This document shows, one piece after another, positions 9,005-16,447 of a DNA stretch of 64,000 bases. Source of the stretch: Hyphomicrobiales bacterium (GTDB lineage Bacteria; Pseudomonadota; Alphaproteobacteria; Rhizobiales; Aestuariivirgaceae); NCBI GenBank assembly GCA_025359045.1, contig JANYHN010000072.1:1-64000 (forward strand), in the 5' to 3' direction. Within the stretch, counting starts at the first letter, position 1. The number at the start of each line of letters is the position of its first letter. Below the pieces are notes generated by a model, which did no database searches, was not told where the DNA came from, and was given only the letters and a program-made list of their open reading frames with translations. The position numbers and the translations under genes are program-made.

Positions 9005-9397
9005 TTATTGTTGATCAAGCTTTGCGAAAACCTCCTTCGCCGCAAACAACCCGTTCAGCGCAGCCGGAAAGCCCGCATAGACCGCCATCTGCATCATAAT
9101 CTCCACAATTTCTTCGCGGTTGAGGCCGACATTCAGGCCTGCTTCAATGTGCACCTTCAATTGTGGGGCGGCGTTGCCCATAGCGGCGAGTGCTGCAATC
9201 GTAGCGACCTCTCGCAACCGCAAATCAAGGCCGGGCCTTGAGTAGATGTCGCCAAAAGGAAACTCTATCAAATAAGTGGCGAAATCTGGTGCTATGTCTT
9301 CGAGGGATTTCACAACGTTTTCACCTGCATGGCCATCAATCGCGCTCAGCGCTTTGAGGCCACGGGTAAATCGTTCACTTATGATTTGATCTTCCAT
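9005..9397 (-). CDS. Carboxymuconolactone decarboxylase family protein
   Basis: A 130-residue all-helical protein of the PcaC-like carboxymuconolactone decarboxylase family. The typical pieces are RPGLDLRLREVATIAALAAMG, the AGLNVGLNREEIVEIMMQMAVYAGFPAALN segment and a terminal AAKEVFAK. It has no AhpD-type CxxC pair, so peroxidase activity is unlikely. The true substrate is unknown; members outside the protocatechuate pathway are frequent. Its start overlaps the end of the merR gene by 23 bp, so both are one transcript under the MerR-type promoter upstream. Confidence 0.85.
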   Translation of the reverse strand: MEDQIISERFTRGLKALSAIDGHAGENVVKSLEDIAPDFATYLIEFPFGDIYSRPGLDLRLREVATIAALAAMGNAAPQLKVHIEAGLNVGLNREEIVEIMMQMAVYAGFPAALNGLFAAKEVFAKLDQQ

Positions 9398-9764
9398 TTG
9401 TCTTTCCCTTTTGTTTTATACTTTCTGCATAGGTGTCTATTTTACAGTCGAGAACTGAGAGGGAGGTTTTGATCTCGGCTAGTTTGATGCGCACTTTCAG
9501 GCGGTGATGCTCTAGAAGTTTCTGGCGCTCAAGTTCAGTCGAGGGGCCATTCTGGCGCATCTTCGCGTAAAGCTGCATTTCCTTGATCGACATATCGGTG
9601 GCCTTGAGGCGGCCCAAAAATTCAAGCCAAGTGAGGGTGGCCTCATCATAAATGCGGTGGCCTGAGGATGATCGATGCGCGCGCGGCAACAGACCGATGC
9701 GTTCGTAGTAGCGCAGGGTGTGGCTAGATAGTTTTGTGATTTTGGTGAGTTCACCGATTTTCAT
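9375..9764 (-). CDS. MerR-family transcriptional regulator
   Basis: A 129-residue regulator. The N-terminal winged helix-turn-helix reads MKIGELTKITKLSSHTLRYYERIGLLP, followed by YDEATLTWLEFLGRLKATDMSI and a long dimerisation helix. No metal-binding cysteines are placed as in MerR, CueR or ZntR; the one cysteine, near the C-terminus (VLDCKIDTY), is not a metal site I recognise. It belongs to the broad group sensing organic or redox signals. It is the first gene of an operon with the carboxymuconolactone decarboxylase gene and most likely controls it and itself. Confidence 0.88.
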   Translation of the reverse strand: MKIGELTKITKLSSHTLRYYERIGLLPRAHRSSSGHRIYDEATLTWLEFLGRLKATDMSIKEMQLYAKMRQNGPSTELERQKLLEHHRLKVRIKLAEIKTSLSVLDCKIDTYAESIKQKGKTNGRSNHK

Positions 9765-9770
9765 TTTTGC

Positions 9771-9801
9771 TTTCTACAAGTTAGAGTTCACTCTAAGTCA
9801 A
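9771..9801 (-). promoter_or_regulatory. MerR-type promoter with palindromic operator
   Basis: On the minus strand TTGACT and TAGAAA are separated by 19 bp, the over-long spacer typical of MerR-activated promoters. Within the spacer and overlapping the -35 is a perfect dyad TTAGAGT-2-ACTCTAA (9781-9796). The promoter lies about 10 bp before the merR start codon, giving an almost leaderless transcript. The arrangement argues for autoregulation by the adjacent MerR protein. Confidence 0.65.
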
Positions 9802-9888
9802 TAGCATAAATCATAACGTTTTTGTGGGGTTGTCGAACTGGGCGGCGGCGTGATAGTTCGCTGCTATAGATAGTGCTCCCTTTTTCAG

Positions 9889-9962
9889 CCGTCATCCCCG
9901 CGAACGCGGAGATCTCTGTTTAGCATTTGAAACGCAGATTCCCGCTTTCGCGGGAATGACGG
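9889..9962. repeat. Palindromic intergenic repeat (REP-like)
   Basis: About 74 bp with long imperfect inverted arms. The left arm reads CCGTCATCCCCGCGAACGCG and the right arm CGCGGGAATGACGG, with GATCTC/GATTCC at the inner ends and a loop of ~25 bp. This type of GTCAT-CCCGCG palindrome is dispersed in many proteobacterial genomes as an intergenic element. It sits just upstream of argG and would form a strong hairpin in that mRNA if the promoter lies before it. Only one copy is in the window. Confidence 0.65.
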
Positions 9963-10004
9963 TTTGAGGCGTGAGCGCAACAAATAAAAATGAGAGCTGC
10001 ACAT

Positions 10005-11228
10005 ATGACCACCAAAACCAAAATCAAAAAAGTCGTCCTCGCTTATTCGGGTGGGCTTGATACTTCTATCATTTTGAAATGGCTGCAAACCGAATATCAG
10101 GCTGAGGTTGTCACCTTCACGGCGGATCTGGGCCAAGGTGGTGAGCTTGAGCCAGCCCGCAAGAAGGCCGAGTTGATGGGCATTAAGAGCATTTATGTGG
10201 AAGATGTGCGTGAGGAATTTGTGCGAGATTTTGTATTCCCCATGTTCCGCGCCAATGCCTTGTATGAAGGTGTGTATTTGCTGGGCACATCGATAGCGCG
10301 GCCTTTGATTGCCAAGCGCTTGATCGAGATTGCCGCCGAAACCGGCGCTGATGCCATTGCCCATGGGGCCACCGGCAAGGGCAACGACCAAGTGCGGTTT
10401 GAACTTACGGCTTACGCGCTGAACCCTGATATTAAAGTGATCGCCCCTTGGCGCGAGTGGGATTTTAAAAGCCGCACGGATTTGATTACATTTGCTGAGC
10501 AACACCAAATTCCCGTTGCTATGGATAAGCGTGGCGATGCGCCGTTTTCGGTGGATGCGAATTTGTTGCACTCCTCATCAGAAGGCAAGGTGCTGGAAGA
10601 CCCGTGGGAAGAAGCGCCACCTTATGTCTATCAACGCACCATTGCGCCGGAAGATGCGCCCGACAAAGCAACCTATATTGAAGTTGAATTCAAGCATGGC
10701 GATCCCGTTGCAATCAATGGCAAGGCCATGTCTCCGGCCACGTTGCTCACTGCGCTCAATCAATATGGCCATGATAATGGTATTGGCCGCCTCGACCTGG
10801 TGGAGAACCGGTTTGTGGGCATGAAATCGCGCGGTGTTTATGAAACGCCAGGAGGTTCGATTTTGTTAGTGGCGCATAGGGCGATGGAGTCACTCACGCT
10901 CGACCGTGAAGCGGCACATCTCAAAGATTCAATCATGCCGCGCTATGCGGAGCTTATCTATTATGGCTTCTGGTTTGCGCCAGAGCGCGAGATGTTGCAG
11001 ACGATGATCGACAAATCGCAAGAGCATGTTGAAGGCACGGTTCGCCTCAAGCTCTACAAAGGCAACGTGATTGTCGTGGGGCGCAAGTCTGTGAAGTCAC
11101 TCTACAAGAATGATCTGGTGACGTTCGAAGATGATCGCGGCGCTTATGACCAGAAAGATGCGGCTGGGTTTATTCGATTAAATGCGCTCAGGTTGCGCAC
11201 GCTGGCGGCACGGAAAAGGAATACTTAA
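10005..11228 (+). CDS. argG: Argininosuccinate synthase
   Basis: Cytosolic ligase that joins citrulline and aspartate with ATP to give argininosuccinate, the penultimate step of arginine synthesis. The ATP pyrophosphatase P-loop AYSGGLDTS is at residues 13-21. Further landmarks are [49 protein letters not shown] and a terminal segment around [13 protein letters not shown]. Length (~407 residues) fits the family. I chose the ATG at 10005 over an in-frame ATG five codons earlier (9990), because it has GAGAG at a good distance and matches usual N-termini. The preceding palindromic repeat may lie in its leader. Confidence 0.96.
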   Translation: MTTKTKIKKVVLAYSGGLDTSIILKWLQTEYQAEVVTFTADLGQGGELEPARKKAELMGIKSIYVEDVREEFVRDFVFPMFRANALYEGVYLLGTSIARPLIAKRLIEIAAETGADAIAHGATGKGNDQVRFELTAYALNPDIKVIAPWREWDFKSRTDLITFAEQHQIPVAMDKRGDAPFSVDANLLHSSSEGKVLEDPWEEAPPYVYQRTIAPEDAPDKATYIEVEFKHGDPVAINGKAMSPATLLTALNQYGHDNGIGRLDLVENRFVGMKSRGVYETPGGSILLVAHRAMESLTLDREAAHLKDSIMPRYAELIYYGFWFAPEREMLQTMIDKSQEHVEGTVRLKLYKGNVIVVGRKSVKSLYKNDLVTFEDDRGAYDQKDAAGFIRLNALRLRTLAARKRNT

Positions 11229-11596
11229 AACCAGTAGGGCCAGAATGTGAGGGTGCCGATGACGATGGCACCCATGGCTGCCACCAATACGCTGCCCGCG
11301 GCCACATCTTTTGCTATCCCAATCAAGCGGTGATGTTCGGGGTGTAATGCATCGCAGACGGATTCAACGGCGGTGTTCATGGCTTCGGCGGTCCAAACCA
11401 GGGTTATTGCGAGCGCCAACCACCGCCAGTCATTTGGGGTGACATGAAGATAAAGACCCGCTGCGATAACGCAGCTTGCTGTGAAACTATGGAACCACAT
11501 GGCGTGCTGTGTGCGAAACACATAGACCAAGCCTTTGATAGCATAACCGAAGGCGTTCGTGCGGCTCGTCACGCCAAATGGCGGTCTTTCCATCAT
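11225..11596 (-). CDS. dgkA: Diacylglycerol kinase
   Basis: Small integral-membrane kinase (123 residues) that phosphorylates diacylglycerol, or undecaprenol in some lineages, to recycle lipid products of envelope synthesis. Three membrane helices are visible. The active-site features are [13 protein letters not shown] with the essential Glu, and [15 protein letters not shown]. Its ATG overlaps the leuB stop (ATGATGG), so it is coupled to leuB although metabolically unrelated. It converges with argG with a 4-bp overlap. Confidence 0.92.
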   Translation of the reverse strand: MMERPPFGVTSRTNAFGYAIKGLVYVFRTQHAMWFHSFTASCVIAAGLYLHVTPNDWRWLALAITLVWTAEAMNTAVESVCDALHPEHHRLIGIAKDVAAGSVLVAAMGAIVIGTLTFWPYWF

Positions 11597-12702
11597 GCTA
11601 AAGCTTGAAGCTCCGCCAAAATAGCTTCGCCCATTTGCGTGGTGCTGGTGTTGGCTGGAACATCTCCGGCTATGTCTTTGGTACGCAGGCCTTTAGCTAG
11701 AACGGCTGAGATTGCTTGATCCAGTTTATCGGCCCATTCACCCATGTTGAAAGAGTAGCGCAAGCACATCCCGAAGCTGGCAATCATAGCGATGGGGTTG
11801 GCAGCGCCTGTGCCCGCAATGTCTGGGGCTGAGCCGTGGACAGGTTCATAAAGCGCTTTGCGGCGTTTGGTTTTTGGATCGGGTGCACCCAGGGATGCTG
11901 AAGGCAGCATGCCAAGCGAGCCAGTGAGCATGGCGGCCACGTCAGAAAGCACATCGCCGAATAAGTTGTCGGTTACAATCACATCATATTGCTTGGGCCA
12001 GCGCACCAACTGCATGGCGCAATTATCGGCCAGCACATGATCGAGCTGAGCTTCTGGATATTCGTTAGCGTGAATGCGGGTGACGATTTCGTGCCACAGA
12101 ACGCCTGTCTTCATCACATTGCGTTTTTCAGCAGATGACACTTTGTTCTTTCGAGTTTTGGCTAGCTCAAAAGCGACACGCGTGATGCGTTCGATTTCGA
12201 AGGTGTCATAAACTTGCGTATCAATGCCGCGCTTTTGGCCATTGCCCAAATCAGTGATGGTTTTGGGTTCGCCGAAATAAACCCCGCCAGTGAGTTCGCG
12301 CACGATCAAGATGTCGAGGCCTTCAACTACATTGCGTTTTAAGGATGACGCGTCAGCCAGTGCGGGATAGCAAATGGCAGGGCGTAAATTGGCAAACAGG
12401 CCCAAGTCTTTTCGCAAGCGTAGAAGGCCGGCTTCAGGGCGCACGTCATAAGGCACCTTATCCCATTTCGGGCCGCCAACCGCACCGAAGAGAACTGCAT
12501 CAGCAGATTGAGCTTTGGCCATGTCTTCTTCTGAAATGGCTTTGCCATGGGCATCATAGGCACAGCCACCTACTAAACCGCGATCAGTTTTGAAGGTGGC
12601 AATGCCTTGGCGCGTAAACCAAGTTAAAATCTTTTCAACCTCGGCCATCACTTCAGGGCCGATGCCATCACCTGGGAGGAGGAAGAGATTATATGTCGAC
12701 AT
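11593..12702 (-). CDS. leuB: 3-isopropylmalate dehydrogenase
   Basis: NAD-dependent oxidative decarboxylase of leucine synthesis, converting 3-isopropylmalate to 2-oxoisocaproate. At 369 residues it has the normal length. Motifs are [12 protein letters not shown] at the N-terminus, [12 protein letters not shown] (with the Tyr of the active site), [12 protein letters not shown] with metal-binding Asp residues, and [20 protein letters not shown]. The start is ATG at 12702 with GGAGG-like sequence upstream. leuC and leuD are not in the window. Confidence 0.96.
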   Translation of the reverse strand: MSTYNLFLLPGDGIGPEVMAEVEKILTWFTRQGIATFKTDRGLVGGCAYDAHGKAISEEDMAKAQSADAVLFGAVGGPKWDKVPYDVRPEAGLLRLRKDLGLFANLRPAICYPALADASSLKRNVVEGLDILIVRELTGGVYFGEPKTITDLGNGQKRGIDTQVYDTFEIERITRVAFELAKTRKNKVSSAEKRNVMKTGVLWHEIVTRIHANEYPEAQLDHVLADNCAMQLVRWPKQYDVIVTDNLFGDVLSDVAAMLTGSLGMLPSASLGAPDPKTKRRKALYEPVHGSAPDIAGTGAANPIAMIASFGMCLRYSFNMGEWADKLDQAISAVLAKGLRTKDIAGDVPANTSTTQMGEAILAELQALA

Positions 12703-12832
12703 GGGATTCTCGCCTATTTTGATTTTCCGCGCTTGCTAGCGGTTTAGTCGATTTGTGGCAATAGAGGCGGCGAATTTAGAGCTTGAGCAGACGTGCAAAA
12801 TTGCTGAAAGTGGCGTTGTGGTGAAATTCAAA

Positions 12833-13141
12833 TCATTTTACATCTTCAAGGTCCTTAACCTGATAAGGCATTAACTCTTCGTCTTCTTGCAGTGAAACAT
12901 ATTCGCCAACCCTGAATAGATGATCGCCGAAACGATAGCCTGATTCATCCTCTTGATCTTCGTCTTTTGGAAAACGGTGAACTCGGCAGCTGGCTTTCGG
13001 TTTGTGAAATGCATCGACGTCAATCCTTCCGTCAGCTTTCAATGGTGCGGTGAACTCATACCCAATATCTCGCGAAGCTTCGAGAAATTCTTTGGTACGG
13101 GCGAATTTCAGTCTAATTTTGCTGAGCCTGATGTCTTTCAA
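12833..13141 (-). CDS. Hypothetical protein coupled to the universal stress gene
   Basis: About 102 residues with no family I recognise. It opens with basic residues (KDIRLSKIRLKFARTKEF), has a middle with HKPKASCRVHRFPKDEDQEDE, and ends acidic. The best start is a TTG at 13141 that overlaps the TGA of the stress-protein gene (TTGA), suggesting translational coupling. An ATG at 13207 would also work but would overlap 70 bp of the conserved C-terminus of the upstream gene. Probably real because the frame is open and the context is an operon, but no homologue is recalled. Confidence 0.55.
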   Translation of the reverse strand: MKDIRLSKIRLKFARTKEFLEASRDIGYEFTAPLKADGRIDVDAFHKPKASCRVHRFPKDEDQEDESGYRFGDHLFRVGEYVSLQEDEELMPYQVKDLEDVK

Positions 13142-13968
13142 TGTGACATGAGGATTGGCCGGTCTAGATGATGGAGCACATATTGCGTGGCACCGCCGAA
13201 GATCCATTCCGTCAAGCGCATATGGCCATAGGCACCTAGAACCAAAAGTCCGGCCCCATGATCGTACGCGGCGAGCAGCAGGGTTTCACCTGGGTTTTTA
13301 CCCCCCGATGCCACATTCACGACTTCGCATTTCACACCGTCGCGGTCTAATGTTTCAGCAATATTTGCACCAGCAATTGGGCCGCCGGGAGAGGCATCGA
13401 CCGTTACAATTTTCGTATGCTTTGCGTGTTTCAAGAATGGTAAAGCATCAAAGGCAGCGCGTGCTGCTTCACGGCTGTCATTCCAACCCAGCATAACATC
13501 TTCGAATTTGATTTCAGCATTTCCCTTAAATAGTAGGATCAATACGGGGCGGCCTGCGGCAAGCACCACTTGCTCGACAAAATCGGATTCGACGCTGTTG
13601 CCTTTCTCGCGATCGGTGGAGGAGAGGACAACGAGATCAACATTGCGGCTGTTTTCAATAACATCGGTTGCAATGTTTGGTAGGCTTGAATCGACCACGC
13701 GAAGATCAAACGTCAGGCTATCGGCCTTCATTGCTGCTTCAAAATCTGCGCGGATTTTAGGCAGCTGATTGAGAAAGTAATTGCGGGTGCCATCGAAAAC
13801 ACCGACACTCATGCCCATACCCTCAGACGGATAGACTTGAACTCCCGGAATGACGTAAAGTCCGGCAATGTGCGCTTTAAATTTTACACCTAATTGGCGG
13901 GCGGCTGCGATGAGTTGGGGTGCACGTTCAACTTCATTGAGACAAAGCAATATGGTTCTGTAAGCCAT
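13138..13968 (-). CDS. Universal stress protein (tandem Usp domains)
   Basis: A 276-residue protein made of two UspA folds. The N-terminal domain begins MAYRTILLCLNEVERAPQL. The second half ends in the ATP-binding signature GAYGHMRLTEWIFGGATQYVLHH (G-2x-G-9x-G-T pattern) and PILMSH. Double-domain Usp proteins of this kind are common in Hyphomicrobiales and are often induced by oxygen limitation or stasis. An FNR/FixK-like box is 60 bp upstream of the start, consistent with that. A small gene overlaps its stop codon. Confidence 0.9.
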   Translation of the reverse strand: MAYRTILLCLNEVERAPQLIAAARQLGVKFKAHIAGLYVIPGVQVYPSEGMGMSVGVFDGTRNYFLNQLPKIRADFEAAMKADSLTFDLRVVDSSLPNIATDVIENSRNVDLVVLSSTDREKGNSVESDFVEQVVLAAGRPVLILLFKGNAEIKFEDVMLGWNDSREAARAAFDALPFLKHAKHTKIVTVDASPGGPIAGANIAETLDRDGVKCEVVNVASGGKNPGETLLLAAYDHGAGLLVLGAYGHMRLTEWIFGGATQYVLHHLDRPILMSH

Positions 13969-14020
13969 GATCGTACTCCATTATTTGAAGCGATAATGCT
14001 CCCATGCAGATAGGGCTGGC

Positions 14021-14034
14021 TTAATTTAGATCAA
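14021..14034 (-). promoter_or_regulatory. FNR/FixK-like box upstream of the universal stress gene
   Basis: The minus strand reads TTGATCTAAATTAA, which matches the TTGAT-N4-ATCAA consensus of FNR/FixK/Anr sites with one deviation (ATTAA for ATCAA). Its centre is about 60 bp before the start codon of the universal stress gene, compatible with an activator site near -40. Oxygen-responsive control is inferred from this match and from known regulation of Usp genes. Confidence 0.45.
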
Positions 14035-14119
14035 GTGGGCAGATGATAATGCCGCAGGTCTAGCTGGCCGTGTTTACGAAGGATTGAGTGTGGAACTTGA
14101 GTGTCTTCAGCGTCTCTGT

Positions 14120-14131
14120 TATACACGTATA
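14120..14131. promoter_or_regulatory. Dyad upstream of the RelBE-type pair
   Basis: TATAC-AC-GTATA is a perfect inverted repeat 23 bp before the antitoxin ATG. Ribbon-helix-helix antitoxins bind such short palindromes and repress their own operon with the toxin as co-repressor. The position is right for an autoregulatory operator; the assignment is by location and symmetry only. Confidence 0.4.
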
Positions 14132-14153
14132 GCAAACGCGTTGGAGTAAAATC

Positions 14154-14378
14154 ATGCTTGCCATCAGACTTCCGAAAGAACTCGAAGACCGTCTTGCGGA
14201 TATGGCCAAGAAGACGGGTCGGACGAAGACATTCTATGCCAAAGAGGCCATTATGAATTATTTAGAAGATTTGGAAGATGCTTATATCGCGGAAAAACGA
14301 CTAGATGAGTTCTACAAGTTAGGGGAGAAAGCTGTTCCATTATCACAAGTGAGAAAAGAACTTGGCTTGGACACTTGA
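14154..14378 (+). CDS. RelB/DinJ-like ribbon-helix-helix antitoxin
   Basis: A 74-residue protein. The N-terminal ribbon-helix-helix reads MLAIRLPKELEDRLADMAKKTGRTKTFYAKEAI, and an acidic C-terminal tail (YLEDLEDAYIAEKRLDEF) would wrap and neutralise the toxin. ATG start with GGAG nine bases upstream. It overlaps the toxin gene by 17 bp, the usual arrangement for type II systems. The family call (RelB/StbD-type, TraY-like domain) rests on the fold signature and on the toxin next to it. Confidence 0.85.
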   Translation: MLAIRLPKELEDRLADMAKKTGRTKTFYAKEAIMNYLEDLEDAYIAEKRLDEFYKLGEKAVPLSQVRKELGLDT

Positions 14379-14631
14379 ATTTTCAAAGGCTGCCCTTTCA
14401 TCACTCAAGAAAATGGACCGAACTACAGCGGGTCGAATTGTCGACTATCTTGAAGATCGAGTTGCGACTTCCAAAAGTCCGCGTGATCTTGGGAAAGCGA
14501 TGGTTGGAAAGAAATTTGAAAATATGTGGCGATATCGAATTGGTGATTACCGCGTCCTCGTGGAAATCAAAGAAGATGTTGTGACCATTCTCGTGGTTGA
14601 AGTTGGCCATCGGCGAGAGATCTACAAGTGA
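14362..14631 (+). CDS. RelE/ParE-family toxin
   Basis: An 89-residue basic protein of the RelE superfamily. It begins MAWTLEFSKAALSSLKKMD, continues with GKKFENMWRYRIGDYRVLVEIKED, and ends VVEVGHRREIYK. The WRYRIGDYRV and HRREIY elements are the conserved core of RelE-type ribosome-dependent mRNA endonucleases. Translation begins at a TTG (14362) inside the antitoxin gene. It probably cleaves mRNA on the ribosome when freed from the antitoxin. The stop overlaps the ATG of the following gene (TGATG). Confidence 0.87.
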   Translation: MAWTLEFSKAALSSLKKMDRTTAGRIVDYLEDRVATSKSPRDLGKAMVGKKFENMWRYRIGDYRVLVEIKEDVVTILVVEVGHRREIYK

Positions 14632-14930
14632 TGGACGAAGGTTTAGATACTGCAATACCTCTGCAAACAAGTTTTGCACTTCTTTGTTTCCTTGGAGAAA
14701 AGACTTCCAAGGCAATGCCAGAAAACGAGCTAGCGCGACGCCTTAATAATTTTTTAGCTTCATCGCATTTACTCGAAGACGACAAAATTGCGCCGCTTGA
14801 AGATTCTGAAATGGGTTACCACCACGCCGACCATATGGTTGTGCGTCATTTGATTGGAGCAAAGTTTCCGGGGTTGGGTTTATACTGGAAGGCGCTTGAT
14901 CCTATCATTCGGCCCGGCAAAGAGGCCTAG
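14631..14930 (+). CDS. Third gene of the toxin-antitoxin operon, N-terminal piece
   Basis: About 99 codons starting at an ATG that overlaps the toxin stop, so it is translated with the pair. The protein has an acidic middle (LEDDKIAPLEDSEMGYHHADHMV) and ends GLYWKALDPIIRPGKEA at a TAG (14928-14930). The reading frame then stays open for another 62 sense codons with a plausible protein sequence. The pattern FPGLGLYW-x-ALDP followed by a downstream DDLLDIFREL recalls DUF5063-type proteins from memory, which would run through the TAG. Either a gene broken by a nonsense change or a genuine short product. Confidence 0.55.
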   Translation: MDEGLDTAIPLQTSFALLCFLGEKTSKAMPENELARRLNNFLASSHLLEDDKIAPLEDSEMGYHHADHMVVRHLIGAKFPGLGLYWKALDPIIRPGKEA

Positions 14931-15119
14931 ATTGGGACAGGCGACGCGATCGACGATTTGCTGGATATCTTTCGAGAACTCAGTGAGATTAAGTGGCTCT
15001 TCGATCAACATGGCCAAGATGAAGCATTGGCAGGACTGAAGTTCAGATACCAGCATCATTTATACATGCATGTCTTACCGCTTCGGGCTTACCTTGAGGA
15101 AATTATCAGACATGGATAG
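14931..15119 (+). pseudogene. In-frame C-terminal remainder after an amber codon
   Basis: The frame of the preceding gene continues directly after its TAG for 62 sense codons to a second TAG at 15117-15119. The translation (GDAIDDLLDIFRELSEIKW, then ALAGLKFRYQHHLYMH and LPLRAYLEEIIRHG) looks like a real helical protein end, not random sequence. The two pieces together would make a protein of ~162 residues. There is no good start codon or Shine-Dalgarno for independent translation. It best fits the 3' half of a gene inactivated by a single stop. Confidence 0.55.
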
Positions 15120-15127
15120 CGTAGTTT

Positions 15128-16438
15128 TCATTCCGCTGCCTTTACACTCATCGGATTATTCGGATGCTGTGTCCAATTCGCATAGTCCTTGCTGATCTTC
15201 TTGCCCGTGCGCGCATCAACCCCTGAAGTCTGCTGCACCATGGTGATGCAGTTTTGGACGGGGCAGACTTCAACACAGAGATTACAGGCCACGCATTCAT
15301 CGTCCATCACCTCGAAATGACGTTTGCCGTCTTTCATGTTTGAAATGGCTTGGTGCGATGTGTCTTCACAGGCGGCGTAACATCTTCCACATTTGATGCA
15401 GGCGTCTTGGTCGATCTTGGCTTTGGCGATGTAGTTTAAATTCAGATATTGCCAATCGGTGACATTGGGCACGGCACGACCGCGGAAGTCTTCGATTGTG
15501 GCGTAACTTTTCTGGTCCATCCAACGCTCAAGGCCCGATTTCATTTCTTCGACGATTTTAAAACCATAGGTCATAGCCGCCGTGCACACCTGCACGGTGC
15601 CTGCGGACATGGAGATGAATTCAGCCGCATCACGCCACGTGGTGATGCCCCCAATTGCCGAAATGGGTTTCCCTTTGGTTTCTTTATCGCGGGCGATTTC
15701 AGACACCATGCTGAGTGCGATGGGTTTGACAGCAGGGCCGCAATAACCGCCGTGGCTGCCTTTGCCATCAATTGACGGCATGGGAGAAAAACTATCAAGA
15801 TCAACGTGGGTGATGGAATTGATGGTGTTGATCAGCGATACTGCGTCCGCACCACCCCGGAAGGCCGCTCGCGCTGGATGACGAACATCGGTGATATTTG
15901 GTGTGAGCTTTACAATCACTGGCAATCTCGAATGCTGTTTGCACCAGCGCGCGACCATTTCGATATATTCAGGCACTTGGCCAACAGCTGCACCCATGCC
16001 GCGCTCCGACATGCCGTGCGGGCAGCCGAAGTTGAGTTCAACACCGTCGCAATCCGTGTCTTCTACTTGCTTTAGAATCTTTTTCCATGGCTCTTCCTTG
16101 CAAGGCACCATGAGGGAAATCACCATGGCGCGGTCTGGCCATTCGCGTTTAACTTTTTTGATCTCCTGAAGATTGATTTCGAGTGGACGGTCGGTGATCA
16201 GCTCAATGTTGTTTAGACCGAGGAGGCGACGATCAGCACCATGGATGGCGCCGTAACGCGGGCCGTTGACGTTAACGACTGGAGGACCTTCTTCACCAAG
16301 TGTTTTCCAAACAACACCACCCCAGCCTGCCTTGAAGGCACGCACAACGTTGTATTCTTTGTCTGTCGGGGGCGCTGAAGCGAGCCAGAAGGGATTTGGC
16401 GATTTGATGCCGGCGAAATTTGAGCGAAGGTCTGCCAT
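15128..16438 (-). CDS. preA: NAD-dependent dihydropyrimidine dehydrogenase subunit PreA
   Basis: Large catalytic subunit of the enzyme that reduces uracil and thymine to dihydropyrimidines, the first step of reductive pyrimidine breakdown. The 436-residue protein has a dihydroorotate-dehydrogenase-like FMN barrel. Its landmarks are GIKSPNPFWLASAPPTD, VELNFGCPHGMSERGMG and KLTPNITD. Two 4Fe-4S clusters follow in the last ~100 residues (CIKCGRCYAAC and CVACNLCVEVCP). It lies 9 bp after preT, in the same transcript. A RutR-like box precedes the pair. The hydantoinase gene of the next step is not nearby. Confidence 0.94.
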   Translation of the reverse strand: MADLRSNFAGIKSPNPFWLASAPPTDKEYNVVRAFKAGWGGVVWKTLGEEGPPVVNVNGPRYGAIHGADRRLLGLNNIELITDRPLEINLQEIKKVKREWPDRAMVISLMVPCKEEPWKKILKQVEDTDCDGVELNFGCPHGMSERGMGAAVGQVPEYIEMVARWCKQHSRLPVIVKLTPNITDVRHPARAAFRGGADAVSLINTINSITHVDLDSFSPMPSIDGKGSHGGYCGPAVKPIALSMVSEIARDKETKGKPISAIGGITTWRDAAEFISMSAGTVQVCTAAMTYGFKIVEEMKSGLERWMDQKSYATIEDFRGRAVPNVTDWQYLNLNYIAKAKIDQDACIKCGRCYAACEDTSHQAISNMKDGKRHFEVMDDECVACNLCVEVCPVQNCITMVQQTSGVDARTGKKISKDYANWTQHPNNPMSVKAAE

Positions 16439-16447
16439 GGTGTCTCC

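Noticed and set aside
13139-13207. Longer version of the small gene after the universal stress gene, starting at ATG 13207
   Set aside because: It would overlap 70 bp of the conserved C-terminus of the stress protein; the TTGA-coupled start is more economical.
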